NCBI GenBank assembly: GCA_025352885.1
Contig: JANXRZ010000090.1
Coordinates: 1 to 64,000 of the forward strand
Direction: 5' to 3'
Source of the DNA: Pseudomonadota bacterium
GTDB taxonomy: Bacteria > Pseudomonadota > Gammaproteobacteria > Burkholderiales > SG8-39
DNA: 64,000 nt
Shown: in pieces, positions 35,339 to 43,962 of the stretch
Layout of the letters: the number at the start of each line of letters is the position of its first letter
How positions within the stretch are numbered: the stretch's first letter is position 1
The notes under the pieces: model-generated
Database searches by the model: none
What the model was told of the DNA's origin: nothing
The model's input: only the letters and a program-made list of their open reading frames with translations
Position numbers and translations under genes: made by a program

Positions 35339-35736
35339 GTCGTAGCGACGAACTCCGGATCCTGCTGGTGTTCGCGCTCGAATTCGAGAAAGCTGTAGTA
35401 GCCGCAATGCGGCTCGCCGGGATAGGCGCGGCAGACGCCGGGACGCGCCATGTAGATGGTGCAGCGGCGCTCGGTGGTATCGAAGAAGCGGCAGATCTTC
35501 TTGAAGTGCTCGTCCTCCTGCTGCCTTAAAACCCAGCTCTTTTCGCCCTTGTCGAAGCGGAAAAACTTCTGCTTCGCCTTTTCCACCGTCACCTCGAAGT
35601 GCTTGGCGACCCGGGCGATGTCGCGCTCGGTGACTTCGATCAAGGGGTAGCTGCAGCAGTACCCGGGGCACTTGAGGCAGTCGTACTTGTTCTTCGGGGT
35701 CTTGCTCTTGATCGGAATGATTGTGTTGGTGGCCAT
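35335..35736 (-). CDS. YkgJ family cysteine cluster protein
   Basis: A 133-residue protein of the CxxCxxCC zinc/iron-chelating family. The cluster CLKCPGYCC lies near the N-terminus, and further cysteines occur in the C-terminal half (CRFF, RRCTIY, GVCRAYP and PHC). The metal site is predicted, not proven. ATG 35736 is chosen; a TTG at 35769 would add 11 residues, and neither has a clear ribosome site. The last 4 bases overlap the TPP enzyme. Confidence 0.82.
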   Translation of the reverse strand: MATNTIIPIKSKTPKNKYDCLKCPGYCCSYPLIEVTERDIARVAKHFEVTVEKAKQKFFRFDKGEKSWVLRQQEDEHFKKICRFFDTTERRCTIYMARPGVCRAYPGEPHCGYYSFLEFEREHQQDPEFVATT

Positions 35737-35784
35737 GGGAGCGGGTAATGGGTGCGATGCGGTGCTCAAGCAAGGAACACGTGT

Positions 35785-35812
35785 GAAATAAGACGGGCGA
35801 AATAAGACGGGC
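35785..35812 (+). repeat. 14-bp direct repeat, two copies
   Basis: GAAATAAGACGGGC occurs twice in exact tandem (35785-35798, 35799-35812), followed by GAAG. It lies in the divergent region between the YkgJ-type gene and the secreted-protein gene and could be part of a control region. Confidence 0.7.
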
Positions 35813-35891
35813 GAAGTTTAACCCCTTTTATGCGCGGCTACGTTCAATCCTCCTGCAGGACTTCCGAAAAAACTTGCGAAGGAGAAGAACG

Positions 35892-36713
35892 ATGAACACC
35901 TTTAAGGCAGTGGGCGTTGCGCTTGCCACAGCGCTTGGACTGGTCTTGTCGGCAAACAGCATGGCGGTGGGTCGCCTCGCGGACATTTCGATCCATGACC
36001 GGACGGACAACCGGCGGTTGCAGGTCTACTGGCACGAAGGCAAGGCCTGGGTCGTGGGCAAGCCGGGCAACGAATACCAGATCACGGTGCACAACCGGCT
36101 GCCCGAGGACGTGATGGCCGTAATGTCGGTCGACGGCGTCAACATCGTCTCAGGCGAGACGGCACGGGCAGACCAGACCGGTTATGTGCTGGCGGCGCGC
36201 CGCAGCTTCGACATCGCAGGGTGGCGCAAAAACACCTCGCAGACGGCCGCGTTTTACTTCACGCAGCTCCCCGACTCCTATGCCGCACGCACCGGGCGGC
36301 CGGATGACGTGGGCGTGATCGGGGTGGCGGTCTTCCGCAGGAAGGCCTATGAGCCCCCGGTCAGGCTGGCGCCGCCCGCATCGGCGCCCTTTTCGGAAGG
36401 CCGTCCTTCCGCAGCGGATGCGTCGTCGAGCCGGAACGAGTCCATGGCGCGCTCCGACGGTGCCGCCAAGAGCGCGGAACTTTCGCGCCAGGCCGAGGAG
36501 CGGATCGGGACCGGCCATGGGCGCATCGAAGACTCGCGCGTGACTTACACGAACTTCGAGCGCGCCGGTAATTTGCCCTCCGAGACAATCGCCATTTATT
36601 ACGACAGCTACCGCAACCTCCTGGCACGGGGCGTTGTCCGACAACCCGTCCCCATAACGCCTCGGCCGTTTCCCGGCTTTGTGCCGGATCCGGAAGCACG
36701 TTTTGTTCCGTAA
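35892..36713 (+). CDS. Secreted hypothetical protein, 273 aa
   Basis: I do not recognise a named family. The protein has a clear signal peptide (hydrophobic to about residue 20, then ANSMAVG). A beta-rich first half (residues 30-160) contains HDRTDNRRLQVYW, ITVHNRLPEDVMAVMSVDG and QTAAFYFTQLPDSYAARTG. A low-complexity Ser/Ala/Arg linker (170-205) and a Pro-rich C-terminus follow. The strong ribosome site GGAG precedes ATG 35892. The ECF sigma gene begins 11 bases after its stop, so it may be part of the sigma regulon. Confidence 0.72.
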   Translation: MNTFKAVGVALATALGLVLSANSMAVGRLADISIHDRTDNRRLQVYWHEGKAWVVGKPGNEYQITVHNRLPEDVMAVMSVDGVNIVSGETARADQTGYVLAARRSFDIAGWRKNTSQTAAFYFTQLPDSYAARTGRPDDVGVIGVAVFRRKAYEPPVRLAPPASAPFSEGRPSAADASSSRNESMARSDGAAKSAELSRQAEERIGTGHGRIEDSRVTYTNFERAGNLPSETIAIYYDSYRNLLARGVVRQPVPITPRPFPGFVPDPEARFVP

Positions 36714-36724
36714 ACTGCGGAGGC

Positions 36725-37285
36725 ATGCCGGAATCCGAAACCGAGGTCTCAGATGAACAGTTGATGCTCGCGTATCGCGACGGCAGCGCAGGGGCGTTCG
36801 CGTCGCTCTACGCGCGCCACAAGGGCGGGTTGTTCCGGTTCATGGTGCGATCGGTGAAAGACCGGTCGACGGCCGAAGAGCTGTTCCAGGAAGTGTGGAT
36901 GAGGGTGATCGATGCGCGCGCCCGGTACGAATCGCAGGCGAAATTTTCGACCTACCTGTATACGATCGCCCATCACCGGATGATCGACCACTGGCGGCGC
37001 CATGGCCTGACAACCGTTTCGCTGGATGACGAATACGCATTTGAAGTCCCGGGGCCTACGTCGATGCAACCTGAGCGGCGGGCGGAGTTGAACGAATCGG
37101 GCCGTCGCTTGCTGGCCGCACTCGCTGAGTTGCCGATCCTTCAGCGCGAGGCCTTCCTCCTTCACGAGGAGAGCGGCCTTTCGGTTGCAGAGATTGCAGC
37201 GGTGACCGGCACAGCGGCGGAGACCGCAAAAAGCCGCCTGCGCTATGCAGTGGGAAAATTGCGGGAGGCGCTTGCCGATGACTGA
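36725..37285 (+). CDS. ECF-type RNA polymerase sigma factor
   Basis: A 186-residue sigma-70 family factor with only regions 2 and 4. Region 2 includes AEELFQEVWMRVIDAR and the -10 reading segment FSTYLYTIAHHRMIDHWRR. Region 4 has LPILQREAFLLHEESGLSVA and AETAKSRLRYAVGKL, a classic helix-turn-helix. It should direct transcription of a stress or envelope regulon, possibly the preceding secreted-protein gene. Its 3' end overlaps the next gene by 8 bases, the usual arrangement for a sigma and its anti-sigma. Confidence 0.92.
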   Translation: MPESETEVSDEQLMLAYRDGSAGAFASLYARHKGGLFRFMVRSVKDRSTAEELFQEVWMRVIDARARYESQAKFSTYLYTIAHHRMIDHWRRHGLTTVSLDDEYAFEVPGPTSMQPERRAELNESGRRLLAALAELPILQREAFLLHEESGLSVAEIAAVTGTAAETAKSRLRYAVGKLREALADD

Positions 37286-38126
37286 CGAGGACAAGCGCGA
37301 CGAGCTGGTCACCGCCACTTACCGGGGCCTTCCCGAAGAAGCGTCGCCGCCCGAAATCGATGCGGCAGTGCTTGCGGCCGCCCGGCAGGGCATCGCGCCG
37401 GCACATCGACGCAACTGGACCGTTCCGGTTTCGCTAGCCGCCGTGCTCGTGCTGGCTGTGGGTCTGACCGTGCGCATGGAACACGAGCGACCGGACGTCG
37501 CCACCATGGAAGTGCCCCCTCCGCCTGCGAAGAGCGAACCGGTCCCGAAAGTCCAGCGGAATTCATCCGCCCAGCCATCAGCGCCGACACCGCCTGAAGC
37601 CAGGCCAGGCGCTCCGCGGGAGGCTGCGCCTCGCCATGCAGAGCCCGCACCGTCGATCGCACCCATGGCACCGCCGCAGATGAGTCGCGAACCGGATCGG
37701 CGCCAGGATCGCGCGAAAGCCCAAGCCGAAGCGCCGAAGGAAAAGAGATCCAACGTACAGGTCGCGCCTAATCCGGCAGCAGACGCCGCCCGATCCTCGT
37801 CTTCCAATGTCCCATCGCTTGCCGCGCCGCCTGCCTCAGCGCCTCGCGCAGATGTCCAGGAGCGGTCGGCTTCGCGGGAGGAGCAGGCGCCGCTGACCGC
37901 ACCTGCCCGCGCGACGGCGGCGACGACAGCAAAAAGCGCTGCTCCCGACACCGGGTTGGTTGCAAATTCGCAGGAGGCGCCTGACGTGTGGCTCGAGCGC
38001 ATCGCGGTGATGCGCACCCAAGGCCGGCAAATCGAGGCCGACGTAAACCTCGCGGAATTTCGGCGCATCTATCCGAAGTTCAACATCCCTGCGCAGATGA
38101 GGGAGCGAATCGAGCGGCCAAGGTGA
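37278..38126 (+). CDS. Putative anti-sigma membrane protein with Pro/Ala-rich region
   Basis: A 282-residue protein with one membrane segment (about 48-65, VPVSLAAVLVLAVGLTV). A short cytoplasmic N-terminus precedes it and a long Pro/Ala/Glu-rich outer linker (70-225) follows. The C-terminal block PDVWLERIAVMRTQGR to NIPAQMRERIERP looks folded and conserved. Position and topology fit an anti-sigma factor for the overlapping ECF gene. The HxxxCxxC zinc motif of common anti-sigmas is absent. ATG 37278 was chosen because it fits the 8-base overlap. Confidence 0.65.
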   Translation: MTDEDKRDELVTATYRGLPEEASPPEIDAAVLAAARQGIAPAHRRNWTVPVSLAAVLVLAVGLTVRMEHERPDVATMEVPPPPAKSEPVPKVQRNSSAQPSAPTPPEARPGAPREAAPRHAEPAPSIAPMAPPQMSREPDRRQDRAKAQAEAPKEKRSNVQVAPNPAADAARSSSSNVPSLAAPPASAPRADVQERSASREEQAPLTAPARATAATTAKSAAPDTGLVANSQEAPDVWLERIAVMRTQGRQIEADVNLAEFRRIYPKFNIPAQMRERIERPR

Positions 38127-38171
38127 GCCTGGCGGCTACAATCCGGGCATAAAAAAGAACGGGAGTTTCGC

Positions 38172-39122
38172 GTGAAGATCCTGCTTTCGTTGCTGCTTGC
38201 CCTTGCCCCACAGCTGGTTCTTTCGCAAGGGTGGCCTTCCAAATCGATCCGCGTGATCGTTCCGTTTCCGCCCGGCGGATCGACCGACATCGCAACGCGG
38301 CCGGTTGCCGACCGCCTTTCACAGGCGTTGGGGCAGTCGGTGCTCGTCTAAAACCGCGCCGGCGCGGGCGGCAACATCGGCACGGAATTGGTCGCCAAGA
38401 GCGCGCCCGACGGATACACGGTGCTGATTGCGACCGACGCGATCGTCTCCAATCCGCATACGTACCGCGCTCCCGGGTACCAGACCATGCGGGACTTCCT
38501 CCCGATCGTCCACCTGACGCGCCAGCCGGTCGTGCTCGCCGCGCATCCTTCGCTCGGGGTCAATTCTGTCGCCGAACTGGTTGCGGTCGCAAAGCAGAAA
38601 CCCGGCATGGGATTCGCGCACTCGGGCGCCGGGTCGCAGCAGCACATGGCGGGCGAATGGTTCGCAAAGCTGGCCGGCATCCAGCTCACGCAGATTCCTT
38701 ATAAAGGTGGCGGACAGGCGATCACCGACCTCGTTGGCGGGCAAGTGCCGCTCGGCTCGCTGGGTTCTTCTCCTTTGATCCCGCACTACAAGGCGGGGAA
38801 GCTCAAGCTGCTCGCGCAGAGCACGCGCACACGCTCGGCGGCCTTGCCTGACGTGCCGACCTATGAGGAGGCCGGTTACAAGGGCCTGGTGATTGAGCAG
38901 TGGCTGGGCGTGCTGGTGCCGGCCGGCACGGCCGTCGAAATCGTCACGCGACTGAATACGGAAATCAACAAGGCGCTGGTCGATCCGGTGCTGCGCGAGC
39001 GCTACCAGCAGGCAGCATTGGAGCCCGTAGGCGGGACCATCGAGCAGTTCACCAAGCTCATCCGGGACGACTACGAGAAGTACGGGCGGCTCGTGAAGGA
39101 CCTGAACATCAGGATCGAGTAG
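38172..39122 (+). pseudogene. Bug/TctC-type tripartite tricarboxylate receptor, interrupted by a stop codon
   Basis: The frame from GTG 38172 (GGGAG upstream, signal peptide LLSLLLALAPQLVLSQG) to 39122 encodes a full Bug receptor of about 315 residues. It includes the typical IRVIVPFPPGGSTDIATR and NRAGAGGNIGTELVAK. Codon 60 is TAA (38349-38351), exactly where most relatives have glutamate before NRAG. One G-to-T change would convert GAA to TAA. Everything downstream is intact. It is either a young pseudogene or a sequencing/assembly error. No TctA/TctB genes are adjacent, as is normal for Bug receptors. Confidence 0.85.
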
Positions 39123-39139
39123 AAGCTCGGCCGCCGCTC

Positions 39140-39165
39140 AGCCCCTGCACGACGAGACTGGGGCT
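39140..39165. terminator. Possible bidirectional hairpin between convergent genes
   Basis: AGCCCC (39140-39145) and GGGGCT (39160-39165) can pair around a 14-base loop between the Bug receptor and gltL ends. There is no T run, so support is weak. Confidence 0.3.
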
Positions 39166-39197
39166 ACGAGCAACGCCACCGGACTTGCGGGCATCGC

Positions 39198-39926
39198 TCA
39201 GTGATGGAGGATCTTCGACAGGAACTGCTGGGCGCGCTCGGAGCGCGGCTTGCCGAAGAAGTCCTCCTTGGGGGCGTCCTCGACGATCTTGCCGGCGTCC
39301 ATGAAGATCACGCGATTGGCGACCTTGCGCGCGAAGCCCATCTCATGGGTCACGCACATCATCGTCATGCCTTCCTGCGCCAGCTGAACCATCACGTCGA
39401 GCACCTCGTTGACCATTTCCGGGTCGAGCGCCGAAGTCGGCTCATCGAACAGCATCGCGATCGGATCCATCGACAGCGCCCGCGCGATTGCCACACGCTG
39501 CTGCTGGCCGCCGGATAACTGCCCCGGGAACTTGTCCTTATGGACGCTCAGGCCCACCCGATCGAGCAACTTTAGTCCTCGCTCGATCGCTTCGGAAGGG
39601 CTGCGCCCGAGCACCTTGATCTGCGCGAGCGTGAGGTTTTCCGTGACCGAAAGGTGGGGGAAGAGCTCAAAGTTCTGGAACACCATGCCCACCCGGGCAC
39701 GCAGCTTGGGCAGGTCGGTTTTCGGGTCGCCCACCGAGATGCCGTCGACCACGATGTCGCCTTTCTGGAACGGCTCGAGCGCATTCACGCACTTGATCAG
39801 GGTCGACTTCCCGGATCCCGAGGGCCCGCAGACCACGATCACTTCGCCCTTGGATACCTCGGTCGTGCAATCGGTCAGCACCTGGAAGCTGCCATACCAC
39901 TTGCTTACGTCTTTGATGGAGATCAT
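39198..39926 (-). CDS. gltL: Glutamate/aspartate ABC importer, ATP-binding subunit
   Basis: A 242-residue polar amino acid ABC ATPase. Walker A is GPSGSGKST (34-42), the signature LSGGQQQR is at 137-144 and Walker B ends in LFDEP (159-163). The D-loop SALD and switch histidine (THEMGFA) are present. It is the last gene of gltIJKL, 8 bases after gltK. It powers uptake of acidic amino acids with the two permeases and GltI. Confidence 0.92.
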   Translation of the reverse strand: MISIKDVSKWYGSFQVLTDCTTEVSKGEVIVVCGPSGSGKSTLIKCVNALEPFQKGDIVVDGISVGDPKTDLPKLRARVGMVFQNFELFPHLSVTENLTLAQIKVLGRSPSEAIERGLKLLDRVGLSVHKDKFPGQLSGGQQQRVAIARALSMDPIAMLFDEPTSALDPEMVNEVLDVMVQLAQEGMTMMCVTHEMGFARKVANRVIFMDAGKIVEDAPKEDFFGKPRSERAQQFLSKILHH

Positions 39927-39934
39927 GGAGGCTC

Positions 39935-40627
39935 TCAGCGGATGATTGCGATTCTGGACTGCAGTACGCGCACGAGCCTGGAGAGCCCGAACGAGATGAT
40001 GAAGTAGACGACTGCCACGAAGGTGTACATCTCGACCAGCCGGTAGTCGCGGTTGGCGATCTTGACCGCGGCGCCGAGGAAGTCGGTCGCAGAGATGACG
40101 TACACGAGCGACGTGTCCTGGAAGAGGATGATGGTCTGCGTGAGAAGCACCGGCGTCATATTGCGGAAAGCCTGCGGAAGCACGATCTTGCCCATCGTCT
40201 GCCAGTAGTCGAGGCCCAGCGCGTACCCCGCGGACACCTGCCCGCGCGAGACCGACTGGATGCCGGCGCGCATGATCTCGCAGAAATAAGCGGCTTCGAA
40301 CATCGTGAATGTGATCACGGCGGAGAGGAACGCGCCGACCTTGACCGGCTCCTTCGCCCCGATGATCCAGGCGCCCAGGTACGGCACGAGAAAGAAGAAC
40401 CAGAAGATCACGAGGAGCAGCGGAACCGACCGCATCAGATTGACGTAGCCGCCCGCGAGCATCGCGGTGACCTTGAACTTGGACAGCCGCATCATGGCCA
40501 GCAGGGTGCCGAAAAAGATGCCGCCGGCCATCGCGAGCAGCGTGAGCGTGACGGTGAAGGTCATGCCCTCGCGGAAGAGATAGCCCGCGGAGCGCTGGAT
40601 GACGTCGAAGTCGTAGCCGGGAAACAT
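39935..40627 (-). CDS. gltK: Glutamate/aspartate ABC importer permease 2
   Basis: A 230-residue inner-membrane permease of the HisM/GltK class with about five helices. The EAA loop, which contacts the ATPase, is around [20 protein letters not shown] (about 118-137). ATG 40627 overlaps the gltJ stop by one base (TGATG), so translation is coupled. It pairs with GltJ to form the channel. Confidence 0.92.
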   Translation of the reverse strand: MFPGYDFDVIQRSAGYLFREGMTFTVTLTLLAMAGGIFFGTLLAMMRLSKFKVTAMLAGGYVNLMRSVPLLLVIFWFFFLVPYLGAWIIGAKEPVKVGAFLSAVITFTMFEAAYFCEIMRAGIQSVSRGQVSAGYALGLDYWQTMGKIVLPQAFRNMTPVLLTQTIILFQDTSLVYVISATDFLGAAVKIANRDYRLVEMYTFVAVVYFIISFGLSRLVRVLQSRIAIIR

Positions 40628-41385
40628 CAGTGCCCCGCCACTTGGGGCGTCGACGGGCCGATGAAGCCCGGCACGCGCAGCTTGTGCTCGAGCGCGCGCA
40701 TTCCCAGCACCACGAGCAGATTGGTGATGAGGTAGATCAGGGTCGCCGCGGCAAACGCTTCGAAGACGTGGAAGCTGAATTCCTGCATCGCGCGGGCGCG
40801 CCCGGTAAGCTCCAGAAGGCCTATCGTCAGCGCAATCGACGAATTCTTGATGATGTTCATGAATTCCGAGGTCAGCGGCGGCATCACGATGCGAAACGCC
40901 ATTGGCAGGATCACGAAGCGATATGTCTGAGGCAGGGTCAGGCCAAGGGCCGTGCCGGCCATGCCTTGGCCGCGTGGCAGCGACTGGATCCCGGCGCGTA
41001 CTTGCTCGGCAACTCGTACCGAAGTGTAGATCCCGAGGCAGAGTACGGCGGGAAGGTACGAGCTCCAGGGCGGCGGCATCTGCTTGATGGCGTCGCCCAC
41101 GCGGAGGGGGAGAAATTCCGGCAGCACGAAGAACCACAGGAACATCTGCACGATCAGGGGCACATTGCGAAAGATCTCGACGTAGGCGTTGCCCGCCATC
41201 ACCACCCACTTGACCGGAAGGGTGCGCAGCGTTCCGACGATCGAGCCGATCAGGAGCGCGATGACCCACGCGGCCAACGCGGTGGCGAGCGTCCAGCCCA
41301 GGCCGACGATGAGGTAGTGGAAGTAAGTCCCCGTGCCCCCCGGCTCCGGCTGAAAGAAGATTGCCCAGTCCCAGTTGTAGTTCAT
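40627..41385 (-). CDS. gltJ: Glutamate/aspartate ABC importer permease 1
   Basis: A 252-residue permease of the same class. The N-terminus [15 protein letters not shown] is typical of GltJ. The EAA loop reads [20 protein letters not shown]. An intrinsic terminator lies between the gltI stop and this start, so gltJKL should be expressed below gltI. The gene overlaps gltK by one base. Confidence 0.92.
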   Translation of the reverse strand: MNYNWDWAIFFQPEPGGTGTYFHYLIVGLGWTLATALAAWVIALLIGSIVGTLRTLPVKWVVMAGNAYVEIFRNVPLIVQMFLWFFVLPEFLPLRVGDAIKQMPPPWSSYLPAVLCLGIYTSVRVAEQVRAGIQSLPRGQGMAGTALGLTLPQTYRFVILPMAFRIVMPPLTSEFMNIIKNSSIALTIGLLELTGRARAMQEFSFHVFEAFAAATLIYLITNLLVVLGMRALEHKLRVPGFIGPSTPQVAGH

Positions 41386-41395
41386 CCCCGACCCC

Positions 41396-41426
41396 CAAGA
41401 AAAACGGGAAGCCTAGGCTTCCCGTT
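41396..41426 (-). terminator. Intrinsic terminator inside the glt operon, between gltI and gltJ
   Basis: The arms AACGGGAAGCCT (41403-41414) and AGGCTTCCCGTT (41415-41426) form a perfect 24-base palindrome. On the minus strand the stem is followed by TTTTTCTT-like sequence (GTTTTTCTT), the form of a Rho-independent terminator in the direction of gltI transcription. It should end most transcripts after gltI and let a fraction read into gltJKL, favouring excess binding protein. Confidence 0.85.
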
Positions 41427-41440
41427 GGTTCTGCGCGCCC

Positions 41441-42340
41441 TTACTTATAGGCGGACGGATCGCCCGAATCGGTCGGGTTCGTCAGCAGCGCCTTGAACTG
41501 TGCGCTCATGGGCACGTTCAGGTTGATGCCCTTGGGCGGCACCGGCTTGAGGAACCACTTTTCGTAGATGGGAGTGATCTGCCCGGACTTGAACAGGTTC
41601 GTCATGGCCGCATCGGCGATCTTCTTGAACGCCGCGTCGTCCTTGCGCACCATGATCCCGTAGGGCTCGACTGAAAGCGCTTCGGTGGAGATCGCATAGT
41701 CCGCGGGTGTGCGCGATTGCGAGACCAGGCTGTAGAGCAGGATGTCGTCCATCACGAATGCCACTGCGCGGCCCGTCTCGACCATCTGGAAGGCTTCCGG
41801 GTGGCCGTTGGCCGCGATGATATTCATGCCCAGGTTCTGCGCGGCATTGATCTCGGTGATCTGCTTGATGTTGGTGGTGCCAGAGGTCGACACGATGGTC
41901 TTGCCCTTGAGGTCGGCGAGCGACTTGATGCCCGAGGACTTCTTGAACACATAGCGGTTCGCGGTGACGAAATCGGTCATCGTGAACCACACCTGCTTCT
42001 GGCGCTCGAGGTTGTTGGTCGTCGAGCCGCACTCGAGGTCGATCGTGCCGTTGCCCATCAGCGGAATGCGGTTGGCCGAAGTCACCAGCTGGTACTTGAC
42101 CTCGAGCTTGGGCATCTTGAGCTCGGCCTTGACCGCGTCAACGATCTTCATGCACAGGTCCATCGCGTAGCCGACGGGCTGCTGCTTGTCGTCGTAGTAC
42201 GAGAACGGGATCGATGCATCGCGGTGTCCCACGGTGATCACGCCGCTGTCCTTGATTTTCTTGAGGGTGTCCTGGGCCAACACGGGGCCGGCGGCCAGCG
42301 AGGCGGCAACCACGACCATCAGCATACGCAAAATACGCAT
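41441..42340 (-). CDS. gltI: Glutamate/aspartate periplasmic binding protein
   Basis: A 299-residue type II binding protein with a signal peptide ending ...AAGPVLAQD. The mature part begins TLKKIKDSGVITVGHRDASIPFSYYD, the GltI/DEBP pattern, and has ECGSTTNNLERQKQV around residue 105. It captures aspartate/glutamate for GltJKL. ATG 42340 has AGGAGAG at 7-8 bases; a GTG one codon earlier is possible. It is divergent from aspA. Confidence 0.93.
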   Translation of the reverse strand: MRILRMLMVVVAASLAAGPVLAQDTLKKIKDSGVITVGHRDASIPFSYYDDKQQPVGYAMDLCMKIVDAVKAELKMPKLEVKYQLVTSANRIPLMGNGTIDLECGSTTNNLERQKQVWFTMTDFVTANRYVFKKSSGIKSLADLKGKTIVSTSGTTNIKQITEINAAQNLGMNIIAANGHPEAFQMVETGRAVAFVMDDILLYSLVSQSRTPADYAISTEALSVEPYGIMVRKDDAAFKKIADAAMTNLFKSGQITPIYEKWFLKPVPPKGINLNVPMSAQFKALLTNPTDSGDPSAYK

Positions 42341-42535
42341 CACATCTCTCCTGGCAGTTTTGGGGAACTCATGCCGCGTTGGGCGTCCTGGTGCTCTCGA
42401 GCCGGCGCGCGATCTGATAAGGCTGATTAATTGTCAGTGCGCCCCTACGCGAAGTCAAGCACGTTCCATGCCGTTTCCCGGATCCGGGCCGGACTATCAT
42501 GGCCGCAAACCCGTTCCTGTCCTTTGGAGGCCGCC

Positions 42536-43960
42536 GTGCCACCTGATCGCATCGAACATGACCTGCTGGGTGACCGTACGCTGCCGGGTGCCGCCTATTA
42601 CGGCGTGCACACGCTTCGTGCGACCGAGAACTTCCCGATCACGGGCACGCCCATCTCCATCTACCCTGACCTCATCTGCGCCCTGGCCTGCGTGAAGCAT
42701 GCCGCTGCGCTGGCCAACCTCGAACTCGGGCTGCTTCCCAAGCCCAAGGCTGAAGCCATCGTTAAGGCCTGTGAGGAAATCGGCGCGGGGGCTCTCGCAA
42801 ACGAATTCATCGTGGACGTCATCCAGGGCGGCGCCGGCACCTCGACCAATATGAATGCGAACGAGGTGATCGCCAACCGCGGCCTGGAGATTCTCGGTTA
42901 CGCGAAGGGCGAGTACCGCCACCTGCACCCGATCGATGACGTGAACATGAGCCAGAGCACGAACGACGTCTACCCGACTTCGATCAAGGTTGCGCTCACG
43001 TTCGGCATCCGGCGCCTTGCGGCCCAGATGGGGTACCTGCGCGAAGCTTTCGAAGCCAAGGCCGTGGAGTTTGCCGACGTGCTCAAGATGGGCCGCACCC
43101 AGCTGCAGGACGCCGTGCCCATGACGCTCGGCCAGGAGTTCAGCACCTATGCGGTCATGCTCGGCGAGGACGAGGCGCGCCTGCAGGAAGCCGCCGCGCT
43201 GGTGCGGGAAATCAATCTTGGTGCGACCGCGATCGGCACGGGCATCAACGCCGAGCCCGGATACGCGGCGCTGGTCTGCCGCCGCCTCTCCGAAGTGGCG
43301 GGCATGGAACTCGTCACCGCACCGAATCTGATCGAGGCGACGCAGGATGCGGGCTCGTTCGTCCAGCTCTCGGGCGTTCTGAAGCGGATTGCGGTCAAGC
43401 TCTCGAAGGTTTGCAACGACCTCCGATTGCTGTCCTCGGGTCCGCGCGCGGGATTTGGCGAGATCAACCTGCCGGCCGTGCAGGCGGGCTCCTCGATCAT
43501 GCCCGGCAAGGTGAACCCTGTGATTCCGGAAGTGGTCAACCAGATCGCCTTCGAGGTGATCGGCAACGACATCACGGTGAGCTTCGCGGCCGAAGGCGGG
43601 CAGCTCCAGCTCAATGCTTTCGAGCCGGTGATCGCGCACAGTCTCTTCAAGAGCATTTCGCACCTCGCGGCGGGCTGCCGCGTCCTCGCTGATCGCTGCG
43701 TGAAGGGCATCACGGCAAATCGGGAGTACCTGAAATCGACGGTGGATCGCTCGATCGGGCTTGTGACGGCCCTTAATCCGATTCTCGGCTATGCAAATGC
43801 TTCGGAAGTCGCTCGCGAGGCACTCGAGACGGGCGCGCGCGTCGCCGATATCGTGCTCGCGCGCGGGCTCATGACCAAGGCACAGCTCGATGAGGTGTTG
43901 CGCCCGGAAGTCCTGACCGGCACGCACCATGCGCCGTTCAGGAAGAAGAACCTGGAATAG
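42536..43960 (+). CDS. aspA: Aspartate ammonia-lyase
   Basis: A 474-residue enzyme of the aspartase/fumarase superfamily. The signature GSSIMPGKVNP is at 318-328, and SQSTNDVYPT and GRTQLQDAVPMTLGQE are also present. The N-terminus HDLLGDRTLPGAAYYGVHTLRA and the C-terminus favour AspA over fumarase C. It converts L-aspartate to fumarate and ammonia. GTG 42536 is chosen because GGAGG lies 5 bases upstream; the frame is open earlier. It faces the glt importer, so import and breakdown of aspartate are adjacent. Confidence 0.9.
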   Translation: MPPDRIEHDLLGDRTLPGAAYYGVHTLRATENFPITGTPISIYPDLICALACVKHAAALANLELGLLPKPKAEAIVKACEEIGAGALANEFIVDVIQGGAGTSTNMNANEVIANRGLEILGYAKGEYRHLHPIDDVNMSQSTNDVYPTSIKVALTFGIRRLAAQMGYLREAFEAKAVEFADVLKMGRTQLQDAVPMTLGQEFSTYAVMLGEDEARLQEAAALVREINLGATAIGTGINAEPGYAALVCRRLSEVAGMELVTAPNLIEATQDAGSFVQLSGVLKRIAVKLSKVCNDLRLLSSGPRAGFGEINLPAVQAGSSIMPGKVNPVIPEVVNQIAFEVIGNDITVSFAAEGGQLQLNAFEPVIAHSLFKSISHLAAGCRVLADRCVKGITANREYLKSTVDRSIGLVTALNPILGYANASEVAREALETGARVADIVLARGLMTKAQLDEVLRPEVLTGTHHAPFRKKNLE

Positions 43961-43962
43961 CG

